The notes beneath the pieces were generated by a model. The model was not told the origin of the DNA. It made no database searches and saw only the letters and a program-made list of their open reading frames with translations. From Clostridium uliginosum (GTDB taxonomy: Bacteria; Bacillota; Clostridia; Clostridiales; Clostridiaceae): DNA of 64,000 nucleotides. Every line of letters begins with the position of its first letter. The first letter of the stretch is position 1. The stretch is from contig NZ_FOMG01000011.1 in assembly GCF_900112485.1 (NCBI RefSeq), positions 47,487 to 111,486 on the forward strand, written 5' to 3'. This document shows positions 17,385-26,112 of this stretch, in pieces. The position numbers and the translations under genes were made by a program.

Positions 17385-19247
17385 ATGAAGAGTTGGAAAA
17401 CGGCAATAATAATGATAATAGATATATTTATGGTTAATATGGCATACCTTTTTGCTATAAATATAACACACACTGGCAGTTTTACTGAGATTGCTAATAT
17501 ATACTCTAAAGATGTTATAGTTTTAAGCATAATATATTTAGTATGTTTTTATTTATTTAAAATGTATGAGAGTCTATGGCATTTAACAGGAACAGATGAA
17601 TTTTTATTGGGTGTTGGAGGAAGTATTTTAGCAGGATTACTTACTATTGGTTATACTAGAACATTAGGTTCAACTATACCTTTAAATGTTTCTGTTGTAG
17701 GAATACTTTTAACTATTTTCTTTGTATTAGGATATAGAATTCTTTATAGGGTTTATAGAAGGACACTTTTATACATACCATTTAAATATTCATCAGATCA
17801 AAGAAGGGTAATGATAGTTGGAGCAGGTTCTGCTGGTACTATGATTATTAATGAAATGATGGCAAGGAGAGAATTAAAGTATAACCCTATAGTACTTATA
17901 GATGATGATAAAAGTAAGCTCGGCAGAAGAATATCAGGAGTTAAGGTAGAAGGTAATAGACATGATATACCTTACGTTGCAGGAGAACAGGAAATTGATT
18001 TAATATTAATTGCTATTCCATCACTTGATGCTAAAAATAAATCCGAACTTATTGAAATTTGTAAAAACACTAATTGTAAGTTACAAATAATACCTGGTAT
18101 GTATGAGATTTTAAGTGGTGATGCTACAGTTAGCAGGATTAAAGATGTTGATTTAGAAGATTTACTTGGAAGAGATGCTATACAATTAGATAACAAGGGG
18201 ATTTCTGATTACATACAAAATAAGGTTATTTTAGTTACTGGTGGAGGTGGCTCTATTGGTTCAGAGCTTTGTAGACAAATAGCCTTATATAAACCTAAGA
18301 AACTTATTATATTTGATATTTATGAAAATAATATATATGATATTCAAAATGAACTTAGAGAAAAGTATCCAGAATTATCTTTAAAGGTATTAATAGGATC
18401 AGTTAGAGATAGAAAAAGACTTCATGAGGTTTTTTCTAAACATAATATAAATGTTGTATTTCATGCAGCAGCTCATAAACATGTACCTTTAATGGAGGAT
18501 AGTCCCAAAGAAGCTGTTAAGAATAATGTATTTGGAACATTAAACGTAGCAACAGAAGCCAGTTTAGCTAATATAGATAGATTTGTATTAATATCAACTG
18601 ATAAAGCTGTTAATCCAACTAATATTATGGGTGCAACAAAGAGACTTTGTGAAATGATTATTCAAGCTATGGATAAACAATCAAAAACTGAATTTGTTGC
18701 AGTTAGATTTGGTAATGTACTAGGAAGTAATGGATCAGTTATTCCACTATTTAAAAGACAAATTGCTCATGGAGGACCAGTTACGCTTACTCATAAAAAA
18801 ATCGTTAGATATTTTATGTTAATCCCAGAAGCAGCTCAATTAGTTCTTCAAGCAGGTGCTTTTGCTAAAGGGGGAGAAATTTTCGTTCTGGATATGGGCA
18901 AGCCAGTTAAAATTTATGATTTAGCTTGTGACTTGATTAAGCTTTCAGGATTTGAGCCAAATAGGGACATAAAAATTGTAGTTACAGGACTTAGACCGGG
19001 AGAAAAATTATATGAAGAACTTCTTATGAGTGAAGAAGGACTTAAGGATACTGAACACAAAAAGATATATATAGGTAAACCTACATTTGAAAGTATGTAT
19101 ACTTTAAAACGAAAGCTTGACCAATTACAAGGATTATTGGATTTAGATGATATTAGAGAAGTCAAACAACAAATGCAAAGGATAGTACCAACTTATCATT
19201 GTAAAAATGAAGATGAGATTGCAGCAGATAATGCTGATAAGGAATAA
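17385..19247 (+). CDS. Membrane UDP-GlcNAc 4,6-dehydratase-like polysaccharide enzyme (CapD/PglF/WbpM family)
   Basis: Makes a 4-keto-6-deoxy UDP-sugar, the entry point to unusual acetamido sugars; 620 residues. Four N-terminal helices (about 1-115), a CoA-binding-like Rossmann domain (about 135-255), then the SDR domain beginning VILVTGGGGSIGSELC with the dinucleotide loop GGGGSIG. The active-site segment STDKAVNPTNIMGATK has Met where short SDRs have Tyr, as in PglF/WbpM. A GGGAGGAG ribosome site precedes ATG. The 3' end overlaps the next frame by 41 bp. Confidence 0.9.
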   Translation: MKSWKTAIIMIIDIFMVNMAYLFAINITHTGSFTEIANIYSKDVIVLSIIYLVCFYLFKMYESLWHLTGTDEFLLGVGGSILAGLLTIGYTRTLGSTIPLNVSVVGILLTIFFVLGYRILYRVYRRTLLYIPFKYSSDQRRVMIVGAGSAGTMIINEMMARRELKYNPIVLIDDDKSKLGRRISGVKVEGNRHDIPYVAGEQEIDLILIAIPSLDAKNKSELIEICKNTNCKLQIIPGMYEILSGDATVSRIKDVDLEDLLGRDAIQLDNKGISDYIQNKVILVTGGGGSIGSELCRQIALYKPKKLIIFDIYENNIYDIQNELREKYPELSLKVLIGSVRDRKRLHEVFSKHNINVVFHAAAHKHVPLMEDSPKEAVKNNVFGTLNVATEASLANIDRFVLISTDKAVNPTNIMGATKRLCEMIIQAMDKQSKTEFVAVRFGNVLGSNGSVIPLFKRQIAHGGPVTLTHKKIVRYFMLIPEAAQLVLQAGAFAKGGEIFVLDMGKPVKIYDLACDLIKLSGFEPNRDIKIVVTGLRPGEKLYEELLMSEEGLKDTEHKKIYIGKPTFESMYTLKRKLDQLQGLLDLDDIREVKQQMQRIVPTYHCKNEDEIAADNADKE

Positions 19248-20811
19248 AAATACAGGCGAGAATAGAAAGGGCGGTGAGAGTCTGATTAGATTTATAACTG
19301 ATCAGACCTATATGGATAGAGCAAATAAAGTTAGAAACATATTCTTAGCAATTTTATTTATAATTGCTGGAGGAATATCAATATTAAATGGTAGTTATTT
19401 AGTAACAGCAATGTATATATTAACAATATTGTTAGCCGTATATATTATTAAAGATAAGGATATTTATAATCTATTATATGCCACACTTTTAGTTTCGCTA
19501 TTTTATGATTACACATTACATGTTCCTAAAATTGAAAGTATATATTTCTTTCATATAGTTTTAGGAATATTTACTTTGTTATCATTATATAGAGTCTTTA
19601 AAGAGAGAGAGATACTAGCTAAATTAGATAAGAAGGTTTTAGCTTTTTTTGTGATTTGGTTTATATATATGTGTGTTAGTATTACATGGGCTTTAAGCAA
19701 AAGTTTATCTATTAAATATATAGCTATATATTTAATGATGTTTGCTTTTATTGTGGACATGATGATATATAATATAAACAAAGAGAGAATCAAAAAAACT
19801 GTCAATTTATTATTGCTTTTAGTATCACTTATAGCAGTTGTTGGAGCAGTAGAAGTTTTCTTGGGACAACAACTTCCAGTAAAGCATTACTTTGATACTT
19901 TTAAATTATCAAACTTACATCTTAGTATAATAAGAGCAAGGCCAATAGTATTTTCATTTAATACTAATAATTTAGCAGCAGCACTTGCTATTTTATCGCC
20001 AATATGTTTTTATGCTATATATAAATTCGAGAATATAATCCTAAAGATAGTATTTACTTTAGTTACATGCATAGCATTTTCATTAATAATGATTATAACT
20101 TCAAGAACAGGCTATGTATCTATGCTATTTGGATTTGCAGTATATTTTATATATTCTTTATTCAATATTAAAAATATAAAATTAAAAGGATTTATATTTC
20201 CTTTAATTTTAGCAATTAGTTTTGTTTTTTTATATAAATATAGTTTTATGTTTATGAATATTAAACCAATAGAGGATGAGCTAAATGGTAAACCTCAAGT
20301 TGGGAATATGCTAGCAGATAAGATGCATTCATTAGAATCAACACAGTTTGAAGACGGTGGAGAAGGTTCAACAAATGTAAGAGGAACTATTATACATGAT
20401 GTTTTACAAGGGGTTATAAAAGAAAAGAACTACTTAGGATATGGAGTAGGTAATGTAGAACAATACATTAGAGAACAAGGAAATACAAACAAGGTATATA
20501 GTCCTCATTGCTACGCTGTAGAGATACTTGGAGATTTTGGTGTTGGAGGAGTCTTATTGTATGGAGTATATTACTTATACTTATTAGTTAGTAATATTAT
20601 TATAGGAATAAAGAAAAAGAGTGTTATGTGTTTTGCAGCTGTATCAGGGCTAATAGCATTTGCACCAGCAAGCTTTGGACCAAGCTCAATAACATATGTA
20701 TTTTCATATTGGGTGCTTATGGGATTTGCAATTTCATGCATTCAAGTTTACAAAGCAGAAGATACTAGTTATATAGGAAGAAGATCAAAAGAATTTACAT
20801 TTTTAAGGTAA
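19207..20811 (+). CDS. O-antigen ligase/polymerase-family membrane protein (Wzy/WaaL)
   Basis: Polytopic protein, up to 534 residues, about 11-12 helices with a large external loop (about 340-420), as in polymerases that join repeat units or ligases that attach glycans. The segment IITSRTGYVSMLFGF matches the Wzy_C region. The start is uncertain: the frame opens inside the previous gene without a clear ribosome site. A GGGCGGTGAGAG box at 19270 would fit a non-ATG start just after it (CTG or ATT near residue 27). Probably cotranscribed with the dehydratase. Confidence 0.8.
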   Translation: MKMRLQQIMLIRNKNTGENRKGGESLIRFITDQTYMDRANKVRNIFLAILFIIAGGISILNGSYLVTAMYILTILLAVYIIKDKDIYNLLYATLLVSLFYDYTLHVPKIESIYFFHIVLGIFTLLSLYRVFKEREILAKLDKKVLAFFVIWFIYMCVSITWALSKSLSIKYIAIYLMMFAFIVDMMIYNINKERIKKTVNLLLLLVSLIAVVGAVEVFLGQQLPVKHYFDTFKLSNLHLSIIRARPIVFSFNTNNLAAALAILSPICFYAIYKFENIILKIVFTLVTCIAFSLIMIITSRTGYVSMLFGFAVYFIYSLFNIKNIKLKGFIFPLILAISFVFLYKYSFMFMNIKPIEDELNGKPQVGNMLADKMHSLESTQFEDGGEGSTNVRGTIIHDVLQGVIKEKNYLGYGVGNVEQYIREQGNTNKVYSPHCYAVEILGDFGVGGVLLYGVYYLYLLVSNIIIGIKKKSVMCFAAVSGLIAFAPASFGPSSITYVFSYWVLMGFAISCIQVYKAEDTSYIGRRSKEFTFLR

Positions 20812-21028
20812 GTGATGTTTTAAAAATGTGTTGATATTGTTATATATTGTAAAGTGGGCTAAGAAATTGAACTTAAGAACATCTAAATGAGTATAGTCCA
20901 CTTTTAGCTTGTTCCAAAGGCAAGCTTTTGACAAGCAGAAAAGGTGACAATATTCATTAAGAGTTCTAAAAGTCCAATTTCAATGTCCACTTTACAAAAA
21001 TATAACAATATCAATACTTTTCTAAAAG
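20811..21028. repeat. Family A hairpin repeat, copy A3 (complete)
   Basis: Ends GATGTTTTAAAAATGTGTTGATATTG and AACAATATCAATACTTTTCTAAAA. The core at 20907-20937 is GCTTGTTCCAAAGGC..GACAAGC with apical stem CAAAG/CTTTTG, unlike A1/A2 but still paired. Directly joined to B4. Confidence 0.83.
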
Positions 21029-21104
21029 GTATATTAAAAAATAGCTATATTATTCATTAATAAATGCAATAATATAGCTATTTTTTATGTGAATATATGC
21101 CTAA
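21026..21104. repeat. Family B hairpin repeat B4
   Basis: Inner arms AAAAATAGCTATATTAT/ATAATATAGCTATTTTT with outer ends AAGGTATATT and ATATATGCCTAA. It sits between convergent genes and supplies the TAG stop of wecB. A good bidirectional terminator. Confidence 0.78.
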
Positions 21105-22162
21105 CCTAAATATCTTCTAATTATGTCTGTAATTATATCTGAGGTATCTCCATTTCCAAATGCTGAAGGTGGGGTACCTGTTGGGCTAAAGTTTGAGATT
21201 GCATCTAATATTTTATTAGAATCACTTCCAACGATTGTGTTCCAACCATTTTGAACAGTTTCAACCCATTCAGTTTCATCACGCATAGTTATACATGGTT
21301 TCTTTAAGAAGTATGCTTCTTTTTGAACTCCACCACTATCAGTTAAAATTTTCTTTGAATTGTTTTCTAAAGATACCATTTCCAAGTAACCAACTGGATC
21401 AATAATTTTTATATTATCACCGATCGGTAAATTATATTCTTCAATAAACTTCTTAGTTCTTGGATGAAGTGGAAGTATTATTTTTTCGTTGCAGTTACTT
21501 AAAGCACTAATTATTGAAGTTAATCTTTCTATGCTGTCTGTATTTTCAGCACGATGAATGGTTGAAAGTATATAGCTTTCTGGAGTTAAGTCAAGAGTTT
21601 CAACTATTGTTGATACTTTCTTAGCTCTTTCTTTAAATAAGTTTATAGCATCATACATTACATCACCAGTATTATACACACCTTTTGTGATATTTTCAGC
21701 TGCTAAGTTTTTTTGAGCAGTTAATGTTGGTACAAAAAGCAAATCAGAAATGTGATCTGTTAATATTCTGTTTTGTTCTTCAGGCATAGCCCTGTTGAAG
21801 CTTCTAAGACCTGCTTCTATATGAGCTACTGGTATTAATAATTTACTAGCACATAAAGAACCAGCAAGTGTAGAGTTGGTATCACCATACACTAAAACCA
21901 TATCAGGTTTTTCTTTTAGATATATGTCTTCAAGAGCAATTAACATATTACCAGTTTGATGTCCGTGATTTGATGAACCTATGCTTAGGTTATAATCAGG
22001 CTTTGGAATTCCAAGCTCCTCAAAAAATATATCTGACATATTATTATCATAATGCTGTCCAGTATGTACAAGTATTTCAGTATTTTTTTTTCTAATTTTA
22101 TTTGAAATTGTTGCTGCTTTAATAAATTGAGGTCTGGCACCTATAACAGTTAATACTTTCAT
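21101..22162 (-). CDS. wecB: UDP-N-acetylglucosamine 2-epimerase (non-hydrolysing)
   Basis: Interconverts UDP-GlcNAc and UDP-ManNAc, supplying ManNAc-type residues for wall or surface glycans; cytoplasmic; 353 residues. Signature segments VIGARPQFIKAA, HTGQHYD, VYGDTNSTLAGS, HIEAGLRS and LTDSGG are all present. The ribosome site AGGAGG before ATG 22162 is strong. The stop codon TAG belongs to the outer end of repeat B4. It is read against the neighbouring glycan genes. Together with the WlbA-like dehydrogenase at 24520 it could serve a diacetamido-mannuronate pathway; other enzymes of that route are not in the window. Confidence 0.93.
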   Translation of the reverse strand: MKVLTVIGARPQFIKAATISNKIRKKNTEILVHTGQHYDNNMSDIFFEELGIPKPDYNLSIGSSNHGHQTGNMLIALEDIYLKEKPDMVLVYGDTNSTLAGSLCASKLLIPVAHIEAGLRSFNRAMPEEQNRILTDHISDLLFVPTLTAQKNLAAENITKGVYNTGDVMYDAINLFKERAKKVSTIVETLDLTPESYILSTIHRAENTDSIERLTSIISALSNCNEKIILPLHPRTKKFIEEYNLPIGDNIKIIDPVGYLEMVSLENNSKKILTDSGGVQKEAYFLKKPCITMRDETEWVETVQNGWNTIVGSDSNKILDAISNFSPTGTPPSAFGNGDTSDIITDIIRRYLG

Positions 22163-22401
22163 ATATTGTTACCTCCTTTTAAATTTATCATAATTAAGGC
22201 TAATATGCCTAATATCTTTATTTTAGCACATTTTAATTGATAATTCTTTTGTTTTACATATTGTTTTACATATTGTAAGAGTTATTTAATTTTTATAGAT
22301 TTAAATAAAAAAAAATTTGTGTTATAATCTACTAGAATTAAAAGAAAATTATTATAAAATAAGGGATTTATGCAAAAAACTAATATATGCTTTTAGTATA
22401 T

Positions 22402-22460
22402 AAGGCACATTCAAAAAACAACAAACCAGTATGCTTGTCTATTTTCTTTTATGTGCCTAA
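22402..22460. repeat. Family B hairpin repeat B5
   Basis: Outer ends AAGGCACATTCAAAAAACAAC and TTTTCTTTTATGTGCCTAA with weak inner pairing (CAGTATGCTTG). It precedes the glycosyltransferase gene. The rest of 22163-22507 (divergent promoter region with a doubled TTGTTTTACATATTG at about 22250) shows nothing else. Confidence 0.68.
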
Positions 22461-22507
22461 AATCTATATATTGAGTTATAGATTAGATATTAAGGAGAGA
22501 ATTTTAA

Positions 22508-23728
22508 ATGAACATTTTACTTATAAATCACTATGCAGGTTCTGATTATCATGGAATGGAATTTAGACCTTATTATATGGCTAGAGAATGGGTTAATATG
22601 GGACATAATGTAACTATTATTGGTGCTGACTTTTCTCATTTAAGAAAGAAAAATCCTAAGATAGAAGATAGTATTCAAGAAGAAATTATTGATGGAATTA
22701 CTTATGTGTGGGTTAAAACACCTGAATATAAAGGTAATGGTATAGGAAGAATAAAGAACATATCTACATTTATGTATAAATTGAGAATGAATTATAAAAA
22801 ATTGGCAGATAAATATAAACCAAATGCAGTTATTGCATCTTCAACTTATCCTTTAGATATATATCCAGCTTATAGGATTGCAAAGAGATGTAATGCTAAG
22901 TTATGCTTTGAAATACATGATTTATGGCCATTAACGCCTATGGAAATTGGGGGATATTCAGAAAAGAACCCTGCTATAGTATTGCTTCAAAGAGCAGAGG
23001 ACTTTGCATTTAAAAACTCAGATAGAGTTGTATCAATTTTACCTAATGCAGATAGACATATAAAGGAAAGAGGCTTTAATACAGATAACTATGTGCATGT
23101 TCCAAATGGTATTATAATTGATAGCGAAAAGAAAACACCTCAAATTGAAAACAGTATAGAAAGATTACAAGAATTAAAGAATCAAGGATATTTCTTAATT
23201 GGATATACAGGAAATCATTCTCCAGCAAATTCATTAAATACAATGCTTGATGCTGCAAAGAAGACAGAGGATGAAAAAATAAAATATATATTAGTAGGTA
23301 ATGGAAATATCAAAGATGAATTAATTGATTATGCAAAGAGCAATAATATAACTAATGTAGAATTCTTAGATCCAGTATTAAAAGATAATATGGAAAATGT
23401 ACTAAGGTTGTTAGATATTTGTTATATAGGATTAAGAAAAGAAAAATTATTTATGTATGGTGTTAGTCCAAATAAATTATTTGATTATATGCTAGCATCA
23501 AGACCAATAATTTATTCTATAGAAGCATCAAATGATCCAGTAACAGATGCACAATGTGGAATTTCTGTACCAGCTGAAGATTCAAATGCAGTAGTAGAAG
23601 CTGCTCTTAAGATAAAGAATTTATCAGAAGAAGATAAGATTATTATGGGTCAAAATGGACATGAGTATGTATTAAAAAATCATACTTATCATGGATTAGC
23701 AGAAAAGTTCTTAAATGCTTTGAAATAA
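22508..23728 (+). CDS. Family 4 glycosyltransferase (WbuB-like)
   Basis: Retaining GT-B glycosyltransferase, 406 residues. The N-terminal half opens MNILLINHYAGS with the FRPYYMAREW segment typical of WbuB-type L-fucosamine/N-acetyl-hexosamine transferases; the C-terminal half has GNHSPANS, GNGNIKDEL and SPNKLFDYM, the donor-binding loop. Ribosome site AAGGAGAG. Its 3' end is part of a 29-bp tandem duplication that also carries the ribosome site of the next gene. Neighbour of the initiating transferase, so it probably adds the second sugar of the repeat unit. Confidence 0.87.
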   Translation: MNILLINHYAGSDYHGMEFRPYYMAREWVNMGHNVTIIGADFSHLRKKNPKIEDSIQEEIIDGITYVWVKTPEYKGNGIGRIKNISTFMYKLRMNYKKLADKYKPNAVIASSTYPLDIYPAYRIAKRCNAKLCFEIHDLWPLTPMEIGGYSEKNPAIVLLQRAEDFAFKNSDRVVSILPNADRHIKERGFNTDNYVHVPNGIIIDSEKKTPQIENSIERLQELKNQGYFLIGYTGNHSPANSLNTMLDAAKKTEDEKIKYILVGNGNIKDELIDYAKSNNITNVEFLDPVLKDNMENVLRLLDICYIGLRKEKLFMYGVSPNKLFDYMLASRPIIYSIEASNDPVTDAQCGISVPAEDSNAVVEAALKIKNLSEEDKIIMGQNGHEYVLKNHTYHGLAEKFLNALK

Positions 23729-23777
23729 TTTTAGCAGATGATAGATATTTGAAATAATTTTAGTAGAGGATAGATAT
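23720..23777 (+). repeat. 29-bp tandem duplication spanning stop codon and next ribosome site
   Basis: Copies at 23720-23748 and 23749-23777 differ at two of 29 positions. Copy 1 carries the TAA of the glycosyltransferase. Copy 2 changes AGATGAT to AGAGGAT and so creates the ribosome site for the gene starting at 23778. Confidence 0.85.
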
Positions 23778-24383
23778 ATGAATAAATTTAATAAGATAGT
23801 TAAAAGAATATTTGATTTTATATGTTCTTCTTTAGGACTTATAGTACTTAGTCCTGTTTTTCTTATAATAGTTTTAAAAATAAAATCTGGATCAGATGGT
23901 CCGGTGTTCTTCAAACAAATAAGAGTTGGAGAATATCAAAAAGAATTTAAAATTTTAAAGTTTAGAACTATGGTTGTGGATGCAGAAAAGTTAGGAAAAC
24001 AGATTACAGTAGGTAAGGACAATAGAATCACTAAGGTTGGATCTTTCTTAAGAAAATATAAATTAGATGAATTACCCCAATTGATCAATGTATTTAAAGG
24101 GGATATGAGCCTTGTAGGACCAAGACCAGAAGTACCAAGATATGTTGAATTATATAATGAAGAACAAAAGCAAGTACTTGAAGTAAAACCAGGTATAACT
24201 GATTTAGCATCTATAAGATATAAGGATGAAAATGATTTGCTTGGTACAGCTGAAAATCCGGAAGAATTTTATATAAACACAATTATGCCAGATAAATTAG
24301 CATTAAATGTAGAGTATATAAAAAAGAGTAATGTGTTTTTTGATATTTATATAATAGTAAAGACTATACTAAAGTGCATATAA
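23778..24383 (+). CDS. Initiating polyprenyl-phosphate sugar-phosphate transferase (PglC/WcaJ C-terminal type)
   Basis: Starts glycan assembly by moving a sugar-1-phosphate from a UDP-sugar to undecaprenyl phosphate. At 201 residues it is the short form, with one re-entrant membrane segment (about 12-36) and the catalytic domain. Conserved blocks: FKQIRVG, FKILKFRTM, LDELPQLINVFKGDMSLVGP and the RPE and PGIT segments. The donor may be a 4-keto- or 4-amino-6-deoxy sugar given the dehydratase upstream; this is inference. The TAA stop coincides with the start of repeat B6. Confidence 0.9.
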   Translation: MNKFNKIVKRIFDFICSSLGLIVLSPVFLIIVLKIKSGSDGPVFFKQIRVGEYQKEFKILKFRTMVVDAEKLGKQITVGKDNRITKVGSFLRKYKLDELPQLINVFKGDMSLVGPRPEVPRYVELYNEEQKQVLEVKPGITDLASIRYKDENDLLGTAENPEEFYINTIMPDKLALNVEYIKKSNVFFDIYIIVKTILKCI

Positions 24384-24488
24384 GGCATCTTTAAAAAATA
24401 ACTAGTTAATATTATAGTTTATTTTTCACCATACTTTGTGGATAAAATAGATATTACATATTGGACTGTTATTTTTTCAGATACCTAA
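24382..24488. repeat. Family B hairpin repeat B6
   Basis: Starts at the stop codon (TAAGGCATCTTT) and ends TTTTTTCAGATACCTAA. Inner sequence TTTATTTTTCACCATACTTTG..AAAATAGATATTACAT is related to B7 and B11 but diverged, with poorer pairing. Confidence 0.65.
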
Positions 24489-24519
24489 TCTAAATATATA
24501 GAAAAGGTAGTGTGAAATT

Positions 24520-25623
24520 ATGAAAAAATTAAAGTTTGCAATTATAGGTTGTGGAAGAATTTCTTATAAGCATGTGGAGGCTTTAGCTAAAAATTCTGAT
24601 GAAGCTGAATTAGTTGCAACATGTGACGTTGTTTTAGAAAATGCTGAGGCAAAGAGAACAGAGTATATGGAAAAGAGCGGGGCATCTGCTGATTCTGTTC
24701 ATACATATGAAGACTATAAGAAGATGTTAGAAAATGAAGATATAGATGTTGTTACAATAGCAACAGAAAGTGGATATCATGCTGAAATAGCTATTTATTG
24801 TATGAAAAAAGGAATAAATGCTTTAATAGAAAAGCCAATGGCTATGTCAATTGAAGATGCAAATGAAATGATTAAAGTAGCTAAAGAAAATAATGTAAAG
24901 CTTGCTGTATGTCATCAAAATAGATTTAACAAGCCAATACAAAAGTTAAGAGAAGCTATTGAAGAAAATAAATTTGGAAGATTAATTAATGGTACTGCAA
25001 GAATACTTTGGAATAGAAACATGGGATATTACGAACAAGCACCTTGGAGAGGAACTTGGGCTTTAGATGGTGGTACATTAATGAACCAATGTATACATAA
25101 TATTGACTTACTTCAATGGATGATGGGTGGAGAAGTTGAAAAAGTATATGCTGAATGTGATACTTATTTAAGAGATATTGAAGGCGAAGACTTTGGTGCA
25201 ATTATTGTAAGATTTAAAAATGGAGCTATAGGAATGATTGAAGGATCAGCTTGTGTTTATCCAAAGAACTTAGAAGAAACATTAAGTATATTTGGTGAAA
25301 CTGGAGCAGTTTCTATTGGTGGATTAGCTGTTAATGAGCTTGAAACTTGGAGATTTGAAGGTGAAGATGAAGAGAAGATTAAAGCTTCAGTTAATGTTAA
25401 AATAGATAATGTTTATGGTGAAGGACACACTCCATTATTTAAGGATGTAATTGATGCTATAAATAATGATAGAGCACCATTAATTTCAGGTGAAGAAGGA
25501 AAGAAGGCTATGTCAATAATTCTTGCTGCATACAAGTCAAGAAAGACAGGAATGCCTGTAAAATTCCCATTAGAAAACTTCAAGACATTAGATATGAAAG
25601 ATGATTTTAAAGGAAGAAAATAA
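24520..25623 (+). CDS. Gfo/Idh/MocA-family sugar dehydrogenase (WlbA/WbpB-like)
   Basis: NAD(P)-dependent oxidoreductase, 367 residues; WlbA/WbpB enzymes oxidise C3 of UDP-GlcNAcA in the synthesis of diacetamido uronic acids. The Rossmann motif IIGCGRISYKH opens the protein; EKPMAMS holds the catalytic-domain lysine; CHQNRFNKPI and GGTLMNQCIHNIDLLQW are close to WlbA. Ribosome site AAAAGGTAG. The expected partners (UDP-GlcNAc dehydrogenase, aminotransferase, acetyltransferase) are not in this window, so the exact substrate is open. Confidence 0.8.
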   Translation: MKKLKFAIIGCGRISYKHVEALAKNSDEAELVATCDVVLENAEAKRTEYMEKSGASADSVHTYEDYKKMLENEDIDVVTIATESGYHAEIAIYCMKKGINALIEKPMAMSIEDANEMIKVAKENNVKLAVCHQNRFNKPIQKLREAIEENKFGRLINGTARILWNRNMGYYEQAPWRGTWALDGGTLMNQCIHNIDLLQWMMGGEVEKVYAECDTYLRDIEGEDFGAIIVRFKNGAIGMIEGSACVYPKNLEETLSIFGETGAVSIGGLAVNELETWRFEGEDEEKIKASVNVKIDNVYGEGHTPLFKDVIDAINNDRAPLISGEEGKKAMSIILAAYKSRKTGMPVKFPLENFKTLDMKDDFKGRK

Positions 25624-25631
25624 TCATAAAA

Positions 25632-25928
25632 TAGAATATATTTTAAAACTGTGTTGATATTGTTACATATTGTTCAGCGTGCTAAAGAATTGGACTTAAG
25701 AACATCTAAATGAGTATAATCCCATTCCAGCTTGTTCCAAAAACAAGTTTTAGACAAGCAATTAATGTGACAATACTCAAGGAAACTCGACTCATATTCA
25801 TTCGCTGAGTAAGTTCGAGTAACAAAATATAAAATTTTGACTCTCACTTAAGAGTTCTAAAAGTCGAATTCTAATGCACACTTCACAAAAATGTAACAAT
25901 ATCAACACTATATTAAAACAGAGTGTAT
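25632..25928. repeat. Family A hairpin repeat, copy A4, with nested family C module
   Basis: Ends ATTTTAAAACTGTGTTGATATTG and CAATATCAACACTATATTAAAAC. The core at 25730-25759 (GCTTGTTCCAAAAAC..GACAAGC) has apical stem AAAAC/GTTTT. A family C module (25781-25850) is inserted in the right inner arm, making this copy about 75 bp longer than A1. Confidence 0.82.
25781..25850 (+). repeat. Family C module C1
   Basis: GGAAACTCGACTC..GCTGAGTAAGTTCGAG forms a small hairpin (CTCGA/TCGAG with CTCA/TGAG inside), followed by ACAAAATATAAAATTTTGAC and CTCACTTAAG. It interrupts A4 at the inner arm. Confidence 0.7.
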
Positions 25929-25950
25929 TTTTAAAAAAGTAAATATAATT

Positions 25951-26112
25951 AAGGTACATTTAAAAAAATAACAAGTCAGTATGCTAGTTTATTTTGTATC
26001 ATACTACGTCGGCATGTCCACCTAATAGCACACTATTAGGCAGATATACCTCGTTGTCTGACACTAAATATACATCACATATTTGACTTGTTATTTTATT
26101 TCACGTACCTAA
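25951..26112. repeat. Family B hairpin repeat B7 (long)
   Basis: Ends AAGGTACATTTAAAAAAATAAC and TTATTTCACGTACCTAAG; arms AACAAGTCA/TGACTTGTT; inner blocks CATACTACGTCGG and CTCGTTGTCTGACAC shared with B11; a separate mini-stem CCTAATAG/CTATTAGG at the apex. It ends two convergent genes and provides the TAG stop of brnQ. Confidence 0.8.
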
